Shown: one piece after another, positions 34,987 through 45,568 of the stretch
Layout of the letters: each line of letters opens with the position of its first letter
Numbering within the stretch: position 1 is the stretch's first letter
NCBI GenBank assembly: GCA_022606135.1
Contig: JABYQN010000003.1
Span: 1,922,001-1,986,000 of the forward strand
DNA length: 64,000 bases
DNA from: Fomes fomentarius
Lineage: Eukaryota; Basidiomycota; Agaricomycetes; Polyporales; Polyporaceae
Direction: 5' to 3'
The notes under the pieces: model-generated
The model's database searches: none
What the model was told of the DNA's origin: nothing
The model's input: only the letters and a program-made list of their open reading frames with translations
Made by a program: the position numbers and the translations under genes

Positions 34987-35263
34987 ATGTAGTTCACTCT
35001 CATTTGCACCGCCATCTCCTTCATGACTTTGGTCGCTGCGCTGCCCGTGGCGCAGATCCTTCCTGTGAGTCGTGGAAGATCACCCTTCAATGATCGCAGC
35101 TGGGACCTGACTGCTTATTGTGTAGGGTGCCCCCGCTGATCCCCCCGCTGCTACTCCCTCGAAGCCTGTGGGTTTGGTAGACGGTGTGGGATTGACTGGT
35201 AGCTCCGTAGTAAGCGGGGTCTTGGATGGTACTCTCCAGAACGGAGTCAATGTCAACTTGTGA
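34987..35263 (+). pseudogene. Small secreted protein gene, copy A, stop at codon 2
   Basis: Exon 1 is 34987-35064 and exon 2 is 35126-35263. The exon order, splice sites and promoter match copies B and C. Where B and C read ATG-CAG, copy A reads ATG-TAG (34987-34992). Past this stop the frame stays open: a hydrophobic leader (FTLICTAISFMTLVAALPVA) and a Gly/Val/Pro-rich mature part (GAPADPPAATPSKPVG...) ending NGVNVNL. The only other Met lies inside the leader. The gene is most simply a recent pseudogene, unless a different start is used. Confidence 0.75.
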
Positions 35264-36269
35264 GGAAGAGTCTAGGTGGATTGCAGATAGACCACATCTG
35301 CTCCTTACGAACGAGAATAGCCCTGTACCACAAGTTGACAAAGATATGGCTTGTGTCACACAAAGACCGTATTTGTGCTTCTCATAGGCAACATGACCGT
35401 CGTTCAACGTGAGCTGATTTCTCTGTCTGCTGGCGGATTCTGCTGGTGCCCACTGCGTTTACAGCGCCAGAATAACACAGCTCTGGTCTGGGGACTAGTA
35501 GAGTCGGTGTATCGAGTAGCAACATCAAGATAGAGGTAGAAATGATTTCATCCGCGACGGCACATGTACAAATTCATAGCAAAAGTTAGTCGATCGCTCG
35601 AGTGTCCTATGGCTTTGGTGCTAGCCTTGGAGAACTGATGCTATTCTCCTTGAGCGCATCGTGCGTGAGAGGAACGCAAGGACAAACAGCACTCTGGGGC
35701 ATCGATCATCAAGTCGTGTCGAACGAGAGATTGGAAATTGCGGCGAGTGGGGGAAGAGATGCGGAGGACGTTGGTGTCCAGGTCGAAGGCTCGTGCGTCT
35801 CTGTCCTAGTTGGTTCGTAATGCTCACTTGCGCGGACCCAGTTGCGGCGAGGGGTAAAGTATTGGAGATACAGGAAAAGGACGCAAGAGATCATCGACAC
35901 CGTCGCTCCCGCGTTCGCTGTTGAAATTACGCTGGTTTGGAACATACTAGGATCAGTGTAGGTTTGGCAGTGTCGTCGGAGTATGTATGTGAACAATCGC
36001 TCTTACCTTCCGCGATGTAGCTAGCGCCACCGCAAGAATATCTAGCATAGGGAAACCCTCACCACTGAAGACAGAAGCTCGCCTGGACATGATTGCCGCA
36101 ATCCACGACCGGGCCATTGAGCACAGTGTATGGCGTTCGCGTCGAAACCTGCGGGTAGGTTGATCAACTGGCAAAGTTCTTGTCCGAGAATATTTCCATA
36201 GCGTCCAGATATACAACCACCCACTGCGATAGGGCTACTACCACCATATGTCCCATCATTATCGAGAAT
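35264..36269. other. Spacer SSP-A to DGAT2-A, possible relic exons on minus strand
   Basis: The spacer is duplicated at 46785-48134. Minus-strand stretches such as SMFQTSVISTANAGATVSMI followed by CVLFLYLQYFTPRRN (about 35800-35950), and MLDILAVALATSRK (about 36010-36050), look like pieces of a membrane protein gene. The corresponding copy-B sequence is interrupted by an insertion and lacks the frame. I treat them as remains of an unidentified gene. Confidence 0.35.
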
Positions 36270-38341
36270 TCACTCGATGATGCTCAGCTCCTTCTTCCTC
36301 GTTCTCGCGAAGTCGTCCTTGTACGTATTCCAGATCCTGTCAAGCCCAAACAGGCATATGTGAGCATCCGTCACAACATACTGACTAGGGTGAGCGACAA
36401 ATGCGGGGACTAAGTAACGCACCACATCAGCTCGTCTATATACTGCTGCTGCACGTGCATGATCTCTTCTAGTGTCGGCTTGTCGCACTGCACCACACGA
36501 ATCGGGTGTCCGACTTCGTATAATGATGAGCACAGCCTTGTATGAAGGGTATGGAGCGAATCTTCACTCACTGACTGCGACTATCCGCTTACGGTACGGC
36601 ATCAGGCCAAGATTGTCTGTATAGACATCGCGATGTGAATAGGCGGATGACGAGGAGACGGCGGACACTGACAGTTCAACAGACCACGACCATAGAATAG
36701 CGGGAGCGTGAACCCAAAGATATTCTGGAATTTCTTCTGTAGCGAGTGTAGCGTCGTGCCCTTTTCGTTGGGCATCTGTCTATAGATCTACAGCCCGAGT
36801 GAGTATGAATGGGGCGCCACTAGGGGGCACCAGACGTACATCGTTTTCTCCGAAGGAGAACACGGGAACGAGATCGGCACTGTGTACTTGTGAGATTGTA
36901 TTCACCACTACTTGAAGGAGCGAAGGCTTGCCCATGTTGAATGGCGATTTTGATAAACCCGAGCCTGCGAGAGACTTCAGCGTCACACTCTACAGATCAT
37001 GATACACCATCTGCGCACCTCTTCCTAAGTGTCAGATCCGCCGTCCCGGGTTGTGCACACAAACTCTCAGCAGCACCACCCACAACGATCGTGATCGTTC
37101 GCCCAGGGCCGCCGCTCAGAATATTCGAGCACGACAGCTTCGATACCGAGCGCATACCCATCGCGAGGATGATATCACGGAAGAACGGCATGCGGAAGTT
37201 GGACGTCAGGGTGAGTAGGTGAGGTACAATCCCCGGGAACGCGGCAGAGAAGCCTGTGCCTAGAACACCGCCATCGGTGAGCATAGGGCAAGACACAAAA
37301 GGGATGGCTACGTACTTTCGGTTGCGAACGTGCAGATGGCACCTCTACAAAGAAATGGCTTGAGTTTGGACGATACCTCTTAAGCGGAGAAATCAGATTC
37401 TTACATTGTAATGATGCCTATAATCATAAGACGAGTGAGATCATACGTAGCGCATATACGGACGTGGCACTCACCATGAGGGTGGTATCCGAATACATAC
37501 GGCCTATCGGGCGGGAGGTCGCATGTCTAGATCATGCTTCAGATACACGCACGGCCGTGACTTCCTCCTTCACCAACCTTCACCAACCTTAGTGGAAGCC
37601 AGGAAATACCTCAATCGAGCTCCGCGCATCTGAAACTGGAACGAAATACTCACGAAGCGGGGTAGTATTCAGCAAAGTGCCTCCAGAATCGCGACGAGCG
37701 GAACCACGGACTGAGCCGTCCTCCATGCTCGGGGCTCTTGTCTATGTATGCGATCCATATCCAGTATGCAGCAAGGAACGGCCAGAGAGGCGGAAAAGAG
37801 CTACACGATCGCGCAGACAGCCGGCGGCGACCCGAGACGTTCCGTCAGTGCCTCTCGTCTCGCATTTCAGGCACAGAGACAAGGCGATGGGGTCCAAGCG
37901 GGAGAGGGTGGGTGGAGACAGGATGCATGGACTCAAGAAGCACTCACAGGAGGAAGAAGAACACAAAAGTCGCCCAGAAGATCGCTGTAGAACCTGTCAT
38001 GACAGCAAGGGTCTGCAGTCTGCGCCTCCTCGGGATCTTGGATGGCACGAACCTGCCCCACACACAACCACCCACATCACCACCGTCCATTCAGCACACA
38101 TAGCCGACAGATGCGCGGACGTAAATTTTACAGAAGCGAGTTCACAGGGAGGAGGGCAAACGACACGAGACATGGCATGGTCAGCGATTACCGAAAGCGA
38201 GCGCCAAGATACGCACTCGATGTGCGCGTGCAGGTTGTTGAAGGGCTTGAGGGGCGTGATCATGAGGCTGCTGAGGCGTTCACGGAGCAAGGACGATGAG
38301 ACAGTGCGTGTTGCGGACGTGGAGAGCTTCCGGACTACCAT
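36270..38341 (-). CDS. Diacylglycerol acyltransferase, DGAT2 family, copy A
   Basis: Start at 38341 (MVVRKLSTSATRTVSSS), stop at 36270-36272. Exons read: 38217-38341, 37948-38052, 37654-37800, 37578-37587 (10 nt), 37475-37526, 37405-37417 (13 nt), about 37316-37344 (29 nt), then larger exons. An ER membrane hairpin (STAIFWATFVFFFLL and PPLWPFLAAYWIWIAYIDKS) precedes FRSSRFWRHFAEYYPAS. The catalytic YVFGYHPHG follows, then GFSAAFPGIVPHLLTLTSNF, SKLSCSNIL, ITIVVGGAAESL, GFIKIAIQHGADLVPVFSFG, IFGFTLPLFHGRGLLN and the C-terminal NTYKDDFARTRKKELSIIE. DGAT2 makes triacylglycerol from diacylglycerol and acyl-CoA on the ER and lipid droplets. One intron (36880-36931) needs a GC donor. It appears intact but more diverged than copy B. 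Confidence 0.87.
37578..37587 (-). other. 10-nt microexon of DGAT2 copy A
   Basis: Reads GTTGGTGAAG between CTAAG (acceptor) and GT (donor). It restores phase between ...EYYPA-TC and ACA-TGC-GAC, giving S-L-V-K-T-C-D before LPPDRPYVFGYHPH. The flanking introns are 66 and 51 nt. The same 10-mer is repeated once more immediately downstream. Confidence 0.75.
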
Positions 38342-39631
38342 CATGGCTAGCGGACGACGGCCAGGCGTTTCAGACTTTCACGTCGTGGAGTGGCGCGGAC
38401 AAGCCAAGGAGTCGGAGGCGAGAGGAAGCTGAGGGAGTGGTGAGAGAGGACTGAGTGAGCAGCAGAGCAACAACGTACGGTTTAGATACTCTACACGCAG
38501 GTTGGAACAGGACCATAACCACGATGTGCCCCAACTCCCTTGACGCGTCGGCTTGATAGACCGGGCTGGAAACAGACACATAACCTGTGATATGCTCGGG
38601 ATCGACCGCCCCTCGGTCAGCTAGCCATCTGAACCACCCCAACAAGAGCATGGCATCGGACAGGTGGTTGCGCCATTGAGGCCGCACTGAAGCAGGTGCC
38701 CGGGAGTTTGGGCGGCCCACCGGGATGTGTCACCTTCACATGTTATGTATCGGATTTGCCGCGGCGGTGGCAGTTAACATCAGCCCAAGGACCCGCATGG
38801 CACAATTTGGTCCAACAAGAGGGACGATTGCCGTGTCCGTGGTGTGCAAGGCAACACGGACGATCTCGGGGAAATTCTCAGGGTGAGAATGCGAGCATCG
38901 CCGCCGTGAAGATTCAACGGCGATTAGCATCCGTAACTAAATTCGGGGGCACCCTATGTCAAGCAGGGACGTCGGACTTACACCTGGCGTGCACCCTGTG
39001 GCGAAAAAGATGTACGTTAGTGAAGCAGTGTATGTACCATATCAGACACCAATCCAAGAATACCACGGAAGTGATTTGGTGACTATCCGATGCGCCCGGG
39101 GGATGGAGAGACATCGGTCGGGAGCTGACCGAGGTCCGTTGGGTAGTGGGTTCGACGGTCTAGGATGTCAACGGAGATGGATCGTAGTACACCATACCTG
39201 GCATATGCAGAGCTACGTGGAAGACATTCGGATCCTCGGCGGTCTAGATGAGTACTTACCGAGGAGACTTGTTATGAGTAGTGCCTCCCAAAAATCGCTC
39301 TTGGGATCCGGGATTTTTTCAAGACGTTGCAGTAGCTTCGAAGTCAGCAAGTGTACCAAGCGAGCGAAGCTTCGGGCCGGCAAGTATACGTCCGTCATAT
39401 GACTGGGAGATATCTTGATGAATATTCCCGGCTTGGAATTTCAGGTGATAGACACACTGTACATCAGCGAGAGACGTCATCCTTAACTAATCCGGTTTTG
39501 ATTGCCAAGGCTAATCCTGATAGAACGAGTATGCAGGACCCCTGATAGTGAATTCTTCGAACTCCAGGTACTCAATTGGGCTCCGAAAAGGGTCAGAGTC
39601 GGAGAAGTGCAGCAAAATCGAAATGGGCAAC
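38342..39631. repeat. DGAT2-A promoter and repeat copy R2
   Basis: The first 80 bases resemble the upstream of DGAT2-B (gtcggaggcgagaggaag). From about 38425 to 39210 the sequence is a diverged direct copy of the SDR-upstream segment R1. No open frame is shared by R1 and R2. The rest, to 39631, holds nothing recognisable. Confidence 0.55.
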
Positions 39632-40573
39632 TCACCACAAGGCTATTATTTTGCGCAGCTTGTTAAATTCCTTGTTCGCAGTCTCCCTTCGCCACCCTCT
39701 GTTCTTCAAGCAATCGTCGTGCATGCTGAAGAATTCCTTAAGATATTCGAGCGTGAGCTTGATGTCCAGTCTGTGTGCGTTCGTGAGCGTTCGTGAGTTC
39801 GACGTGCAAGGCGAGGTGGATTGCAGAGACACCACGTACTGTCGGTGCAAGACTCGGAGAACGTCAAAAACTGTGACCGGACGTTGGAGTCGAAGCTTGT
39901 CATCCTCACCACGCTGGTTAGGCAAGCCAAGCAGGAAGATAGTATACACAGGTATGGAGGTCGCGAAACTGCGTGCGATCAGCGGGTGCGCGCTGAGGTA
40001 GCTCCGGGCGTTCGTGTTGGACGCGTCAGACGCATTGTCACGGCGCAGATACGCATCTCGGTCTACTGGATAAGTGATCGACTGGCTGACCTCCGTCGAC
40101 AGTCGGAAGCTGATGTGTCCAAAAATGGGGTGCGGGCACGGCACAGCGCCGTCATAATCCTCCTCGATCTGCAGAGCATCTAGTGGGTCCACGTGCTCTA
40201 ACGTCTCCTGCATGCGTTGTTCTGCAGCAGCGTCAGTCTCATACTGCAGAAAGTGTGCATGATAGCGCTTACGGTTGTATTGGAGCAATGCCTCGCCGCA
40301 ATGCGGATGCGTGCAACAGCCATCGCGTGAAATGGTGTCGATCGCGATAGCCTGCCAGCTGGCATGCTCTTCATCATTCGGAAGGCGGCCGATTCCGCTG
40401 TACCAGCACGCCAGTTCCCAAAACTGCTCCGCATCGGGCTCCGAGTTGTATAGGGTAGCAATTCGAGGACTGGACAGGTAGAAGTGCACGTGTGTACGCA
40501 GGTCTTGAATGGGGATCGAGTTTTTGATTGTGATATACAGCTCATTTGGGAGCAACTGGGACTCGTTGGGCAT
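39632..40573 (-). CDS. Uncharacterised basidiomycete protein, 313 aa
   Basis: A single open frame starting MPNESQLLPNELYITIKNSI. It has a helical N-terminus (IPIQDLRTHVHFYLSSPR) and then EQFWELACWYSGIG. A Cys/His cluster follows (DGCCTHPHCGEALLQYN), then a Glu/Asp-rich stretch (EEDYDGAVPCPHPIFGHISF). The C-terminus includes RPVTVFDVLRVLHRQYVV and LDIKLTLEYLKEFFSMHDDC. The start resembles F-box-type 'LPNEL' openings. I recall multi-copy anonymous families of this kind in polypores, but cannot assign a role. Upstream exons cannot be excluded. It lies within the duplicated accessory region but is present once. Confidence 0.6.
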   Translation of the reverse strand: MPNESQLLPNELYITIKNSIPIQDLRTHVHFYLSSPRIATLYNSEPDAEQFWELACWYSGIGRLPNDEEHASWQAIAIDTISRDGCCTHPHCGEALLQYNRKRYHAHFLQYETDAAAEQRMQETLEHVDPLDALQIEEDYDGAVPCPHPIFGHISFRLSTEVSQSITYPVDRDAYLRRDNASDASNTNARSYLSAHPLIARSFATSIPVYTIFLLGLPNQRGEDDKLRLQRPVTVFDVLRVLHRQYVVSLQSTSPCTSNSRTLTNAHRLDIKLTLEYLKEFFSMHDDCLKNRGWRRETANKEFNKLRKIIALW

Positions 40574-40829
40574 ACTGCCGGACGAAGATGGTTTGGATGA
40601 GCAGAGCAGGCTACTAGAACAAAGTGGCCAGTTCCAAGGAAAATTTGCCTAGTGGAAGCGCCCGGGGCGGATGATGATCTTGCAATTGTTGATGCCGTTG
40701 GCCTAGTACGGTCAATCGCATAAGTAATACTGATATATCCCAAACGGCTTGACATTCTATACAACCGTTGATTCAGACACAACAAGCGGCATCATAGAGG
40801 TGAAGGAGATGATGGTCACAATATCTGAA
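40574..40829. other. Short intergenic gap
   Basis: Contains the 5' flank of the 313-aa gene and the 3' side of the ATPase pseudogene. Nothing else seen. Confidence 0.35.
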
Positions 40830-42700
40830 GGATAACTCTTCTATAGAAAGTTATCACGCGGACGACTTCAGTCTTCAGCTGCAGGAGCACGAGAACGACC
40901 GGCAGATCGCAGCACACTGACGACCTTCCCGAGACCAGGATCGCAAACAGATTATACACGAATGACCACACGAAGTTGAGCGCGACCCGACGTGCGACAG
41001 CGTTTGACAACTCCAGCAGGACCAGGATGCCGGTGCGCGAAGGACGCGTCAGGACCACGTCCCCCCGAGCTGTCGACGCAGCAACGCCCGAGCCTTCCCC
41101 GGTGTGCAGGTGCAGGTGCACCCCGACCGCAGCTTGAGCGAGCGCGACGGCGTCGTTCATGCCGTCTCCGCAGAATAGGACCGTCTCGCCCTGTTGCGGT
41201 GAGCTCCTTGATGTACGCCTGCTTGTCCGCGGGAAGACATCCAGCGGGCACACGCTCTGCAGGAATGCCGAGTTTGTGGAGGCAGCATTGGGATGGTCGC
41301 CGCTCAGGATAGAGACGCGAATCTTGCACGGAATGAGAATTCGAACGACCTCTAGAGCCTCGGGACGGAGAGTATTAATCAGGCTACACAGAAAACGGTT
41401 GCCGTTCACGACACAGAAAGTGGTGAGCACTGCGTACTGAGGCCTTAAGTGAGGAGAGGCGGCGTGCGATTCCAGTCCGAGCCAACGAGCGCTACGGCTC
41501 CGGACGAACTGTTGAGTGCGATAACTGTGTTTCCTGCGGCCTTCTACACGGGACGCGACTCTCCTGTCAACATGGATTCGTCACCTGTGTTACACCGAAC
41601 GACTTCAATTGATGAAACCGCGGAGGAAGCGACGCCCATGTCATGACCAGTACGGGGATTGAGTCGATGGTTGATGATACCGCGCGCACGGTGAGTGTTG
41701 CGGATGTTTTGCTCTGGCAGTGAGAGCAAGATCGGGTGGCTCCGGCGCAAGCTCTGGAGAAAACGACTGATATACTCCATAATTTTGCGAGCCCCAACAA
41801 CGGATTGTAGATCACCCACACATTATCCTTGTTGTGAGAGACAATTGCCTTCAGCCCGGAAGGACGTGGCATTGCAACAAACGCCTCTTGCAAGGGCCGC
41901 GGAATGATGAGAAGAACTTCGTGTGTAGCACCCGCAGGCTTGATGACATCCATGGAGAATCCGGACCTATTATTGATGAGTTGTACTACTTAGCGACACG
42001 ACAACCACGATTCCCTTATTGAAGTCAAATTCCGCACGACATAGGACAAGGCTAACCTTGACGTTATGGAACGCTGAAATATCCAAGAGAGTGCGCCTGA
42101 GCTTGTTCTCGCATCCAATGTAAGTCATACCCTTGATCGCTAACGCGACGTGTTCAACTTCCAAGGACATTCCGACAGTGCCGGCACCATTCTCCGTCAT
42201 GTCAACAGCAACATGATCCCTCGTCTCGTCCTGAGCAGATCCGGGTTCGTCGCATGATTCTTCGACACCGCAGCATCCATCACGGCAACACGAGGCCTGC
42301 CAGAAGTGCGACTTGTTCGATACGAAGGACTTCGCGTCCACATGGCCACGTCGGGGAGCGCTACGAACACTCTCCACCAGATCCGCTCCCACCGTAGCAT
42401 GAGTGGATTGAGGGAGAGCGGGAGCTTTCGGGAAGCGTTTGGTTAGGGAAGATGAGCCGGGTGCCAGAATGCTTGCTTGAACGAGACCGCGCAACAGGTT
42501 TCCCGCCGGATTTGTGCGTGGGAGTGCAGCAAGACTGGAGGCCACGCGGGAGCAATAGCGCGATGTTCGCCACTTGTTCGCAGTCACTGGTCAGCGCTAG
42601 CCTAGCAGCCGCCCTCAGCGTGAACAGAGTTTCGGTCTTCTCACAACAGCAACTGTCGTCGTAGGTATCTGGATGTCGCGATGTTGGCAAGTGACCAGGA
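40830..42700 (-). pseudogene. Decayed P1B-type heavy-metal ATPase (Pca1/CadA-like)
   Basis: Fragments in order on the minus strand: Cys-rich N-terminus (DDSCCCEKTETLF; CCRDGCCGVEESC), an HMA domain (HVALAIKGMTYIGCENKLRR with VKVSLVLCRAEFDF), the actuator motif DESMLTGESRPV ending in an in-frame TAG at 41544-41546, then KAAGNTVIALNSSSGAVALV. The catalytic-domain end follows with RVSILSGDHPNAAS, LGIPAERVPAGCLPADKQAY in another frame, GETVLFCGDGMNDAVALAQA, and LNFVWSFVYNLFAIL. The HMA CxxC is changed to YxxC. The transmembrane/phosphorylation segment with DKTGT is missing between TGES and SGDH. At least two frameshifts and several stops are present. An intact protein of this family would export Cd/Cu/Zn. 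Confidence 0.85.
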
Positions 42701-42790
42701 TCAGCGCTCAGCGCTACCAAGAGGATATAACAGATCTATGTACACCTACGGTGAGCTATCTACACTCGCACCTCGCCCATCGTCTCCTGC

Positions 42791-44495
42791 ATGGATGCCT
42801 GTCATACAAGTCTTGCCCAGCCTCATATCTTGGACGAAATCTTTGCGTCCTTCTCCGAGATACCACTCTTGCTATCAGCACACACAGCAGAGAGCGAACA
42901 GCTTCGAACGAACAAGATCACCCTCACAAATGCAGCTCTGACATGCAGAGCTTTCGCGGAGCCCGCCTCAGCCGTCCTCTGGTCGGCCATGCACGCCGGT
43001 CTCTTTCCACTTCTGTCCACCCTGTCCAACTTCAAGCTGGATTCAGGGAAAGGAGATGACGAAACGCATCATACCTATGTAAGAGCGCCGCTGCATGTTT
43101 TGCGCTCTTATACTAACTCACGTACCTCTCTGCCCTACTCCGAAGAACATCATCGAAGGCCGGGTATCCCCCTCGGAATGGGCCCGTTTTGAGGTTCTCG
43201 CGCGTCGCATCCAATACCTCTCATGCTGGGATCGTCTGGAGGCAAAAAGAGCGATTGACCCCTCTGTCCTGCGCCTCCTCGTCGGGCAGTGTACTGAAAG
43301 GCTATTGCTACCCAATCTTCGAGTGCTCAAGTGGAGTCCGTTAGGACGTACGCTCGAGCAGCAACTGTTGCTAGAGTCCCTCTGCCGGACCCGGACCCTC
43401 ACCAAGCTCATCTTTCTTCCATGCACGGCGACGGTAGCGTCCTACCCTGCTTTGGGTGGAAAGCCCTTAGATGATAGTGACATGACTATTGTTGCGAGAG
43501 TATGTCGAGGGCTGCGGGACCTTGAAATCAATGCGGCCGCGGTCGAGAACGTCAACGCAATCCCGCCTACATTCTACAGCTCGTTCCATGGCCTCCGCTC
43601 TGCTCAAGTCCCGCTCACACAGCCTGCTCATCTCCGCGAGCTCGCCATGCTTCCACATTTGGAGTCTCTGGTTCTTGGTGTCGGATTTCTTTTCTATGTG
43701 GACAATGGGGTCAACGTAGGAAACACAAGCGCGATAACTATTGCATTCCACGCGTTCCCTGCACTACGCACGCTCGAAGTGCATGGTCGCATCGATCCAT
43801 CATCAGTCTGTAGGATTCTCCATACTATCATCTCGCCTATCCTTTCGGCCGTGATTCTGCACATAGACCTAAGATGTGGAGGCCCCGAGGGATTCATCCA
43901 CCTCATGGAAATGCTGTGCGCTTTGCCTGCCGCCCAGCAGCTTCGTACACTCCACGTCATTACGGTGCGGGGCAGGATCCGCCCCGGGGCGCAGCTAGCT
44001 CAGGCTGGTTGGCGTTGGGAACTGCCTTTCAGGGAATCCGCTGGTCCACTTCTACAACTGCACAATCTCCAGGACGTCAGTCTGCGTCCTATATGGAGGA
44101 AGTGGTCTATCACGGACGATGACGTCCGTGCGATGCAGCAGGCATGGCCGCACATTCAGAGCCTCAGGATGAGGTCTCTCTTGTCGCAGGCAATGTTCCA
44201 AGATTATCAACCTAGCGGTGTTGTCGACCTCCCCGCGTTGAGTACCCTTGTCACCTTCGCACAGAATTGCCGCAACCTGGAGGTCCTCGAGATGGACTGC
44301 CGGGAGATAGGAGAGGATGAGCTCGTCGAGTTGGATGCGCGCGCTGCCGCGAAGGAACTTGAGGAGCGAACTGGACCTGAGCCGCGGCTGCAGGTGCTGA
44401 TCGTGCGCTCTCGTGCCAAGATGGGTGGCAATGATGTCGGTCGGTTGGCACGCGCTTTGCACCGCTTGTTCCCTCGTCTAGAGGAGATTCACTAG
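42791..44495 (+). CDS. F-box/LRR-like protein (about 546 aa)
   Basis: Two exons, 42791-43078 and 43146-44495, join in frame (ETHHTY | NIIEGRVSPSEWARFE). The N-terminal region HILDEIFASF...LTNAALTCRAFAEPASAVLW has the pattern of fungal F-box domains, including the CRAF..PA..LW end. Leucine-rich segments follow: LPNLRVLKWSPLGRTLEQQL, RTRTLTKLIFLP, VCRGLRDLEINAAAVENVNA, LAMLPHLESLVLGVGFLFYV, FPALRTLEVHGRIDPSSVC, QQLRTLHVITVRG and CRNLEVLEMDCREIGEDELV, ending ALHRLFPRLEEIH. Such proteins usually recruit targets to SCF ubiquitin ligases and are hugely expanded in Agaricomycetes. The target is unknown. Confidence 0.82.
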
Positions 44496-44699
44496 GGGTA
44501 TTAGTCCGAACATCAATGCCCCGGTGATTCATCGACTCAGTGATGCACATGATACACTCTCAGTATGGATAACTCACCTCCTCGGGACTCACGGAAGCCT
44601 CCTCTCGCTGACCCATTACTACCTTTCCCCGGTGTCAACGTGCCAGGATGCGTTCTTTAAGACCACTAGTCTTCTCGCACTATCGGATGACGTCACGCG
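44496..44699. other. 3' flank of the F-box gene
   Basis: No gene seen. The copy-C-related sequence begins within the next segment. Confidence 0.35.
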
Positions 44700-44930
44700 C
44701 GTCCTTTCACATGCGATCCTCCCGCAGAATACTACTCGCCTGCGCGGACCTTCGGTTCCCAGTGCGACCAGACATTCACACGCTGGCAAGTGAGGACGAT
44801 CCACAAGTCTGGCACGTTTACGCGCAATGGCACACATGTCCGACACCTGAAGCAGGGCAAATAATTCGGGGATTCATCTGCCTGGTACTTCTCCTACATT
44901 CTGCACTAGCTAAACCCCTTGACCGGACTT
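44700..44930 (+). pseudogene. Decayed copy of the C2H2 zinc-finger gene
   Basis: Translated with frame changes, this stretch gives SQCDQTFTRWQ, FTRNGTH and RHLKQGK followed by a stop. It parallels SQCGQTFTRRQDCERHR, FARKDSYDRHLKQGKCLGDS of the gene at the right edge (63473). Most of the region between the finger and the C-terminus is deleted. It lies in plus orientation here and minus orientation at 63.5 kb, which fits the B-C inverted repeat. Confidence 0.65.
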
Positions 44931-45448
44931 TCCTTACCGGGACATTCTCTTCGCTTCGCTTTCTCTTCGCCGTTCGGACTTTCGTTTGGATAAAAAGCAC
45001 GCTAGTTCCTAACACGCACACTCATTGTGTTGCCCACCTGCTCTCTTCGGGGCTCAATCAGAATTATCATCGCGACCACCTCACGTCTATGAATACGGAC
45101 TGTTTCGAGTAGTAGTAGACACAGTAGGACATACAGGCGTTATACGAGAAGTCACACTGGAAGTTGCATACCATAGTTCAGACGAGCCTGTGCATAGTGG
45201 GGTGCAACCCTCCTGACGGCAACTGTATGAGCTATCTCATCCCTTCCATCTCTAGCTACGCACTCGACGGAGCCCAAGGAGCGTCGAATGTATTTAGCCT
45301 CTATTAGGGTCCATGGATTACGTTCAGCAGGATGAGGAGCGAGCGCTCGCGTCCTTGGTTGCAAGTCGCTAACTGTAAACGAGCAACCCGCAAAGCAAAC
45401 TAATGACAAGAACACTCACGCGACACGGCTGGTCTCGGACTACCAAAT
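44931..45448. repeat. Inverted-repeat arm B, U6-B upstream flank
   Basis: The sequence is the diverged reverse complement of about 62940-63480. Immediately upstream of U6, 'ggatgaggagcg.g', 'caagtcgctaactgtaa.cgagcaacccgca' and 'caaactaatgacaagaa' are also shared with the U6-A flank at 33718-33835. This block therefore contains the conserved U6 upstream region. No gene is seen. Confidence 0.6.
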
Positions 45449-45472
45449 GTCCCCTTCGGGGTGACATACGAA

Positions 45473-45503
<31 letters not shown>

Positions 45504-45568
45504 GGCCCCTGCACAAGGATGACACGCTTTCCCGGAGTGGTAGACCTACCGGTCTCAATATTTATTTT
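45449..45568 (+). ncRNA. U6 spliceosomal snRNA, copy B
   Basis: GTCCCCTTCGGGGTGAC forms the 5' stem-loop, with a UUCG-type tetraloop. The ACAGAGA box, AGC triad and internal stem-loop are identical to copy A. The end CAATATTTATTTT gives a T4 Pol III terminator at about 45565-45568. Differences from A are limited to a few positions in the 5' loop and the 3' third. This copy looks the most canonical. Confidence 0.9.

Noticed and set aside
37677..38432. 251-codon plus-strand frame, and its counterpart at 49352-49960
   Set aside because: Both lie antisense to DGAT2 exons and introns. Their similarity follows from the duplicated DGAT2 gene, and the minus strand has the real family motifs.
42361..42720. 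Separate small Cys-rich protein gene (DDSCCCEKTETLF...)
   Set aside because: The Cys-rich stretch matches the expected N-terminus of the P1B-ATPase remnant and is colinear with it, so it is treated as part of the pseudogene.
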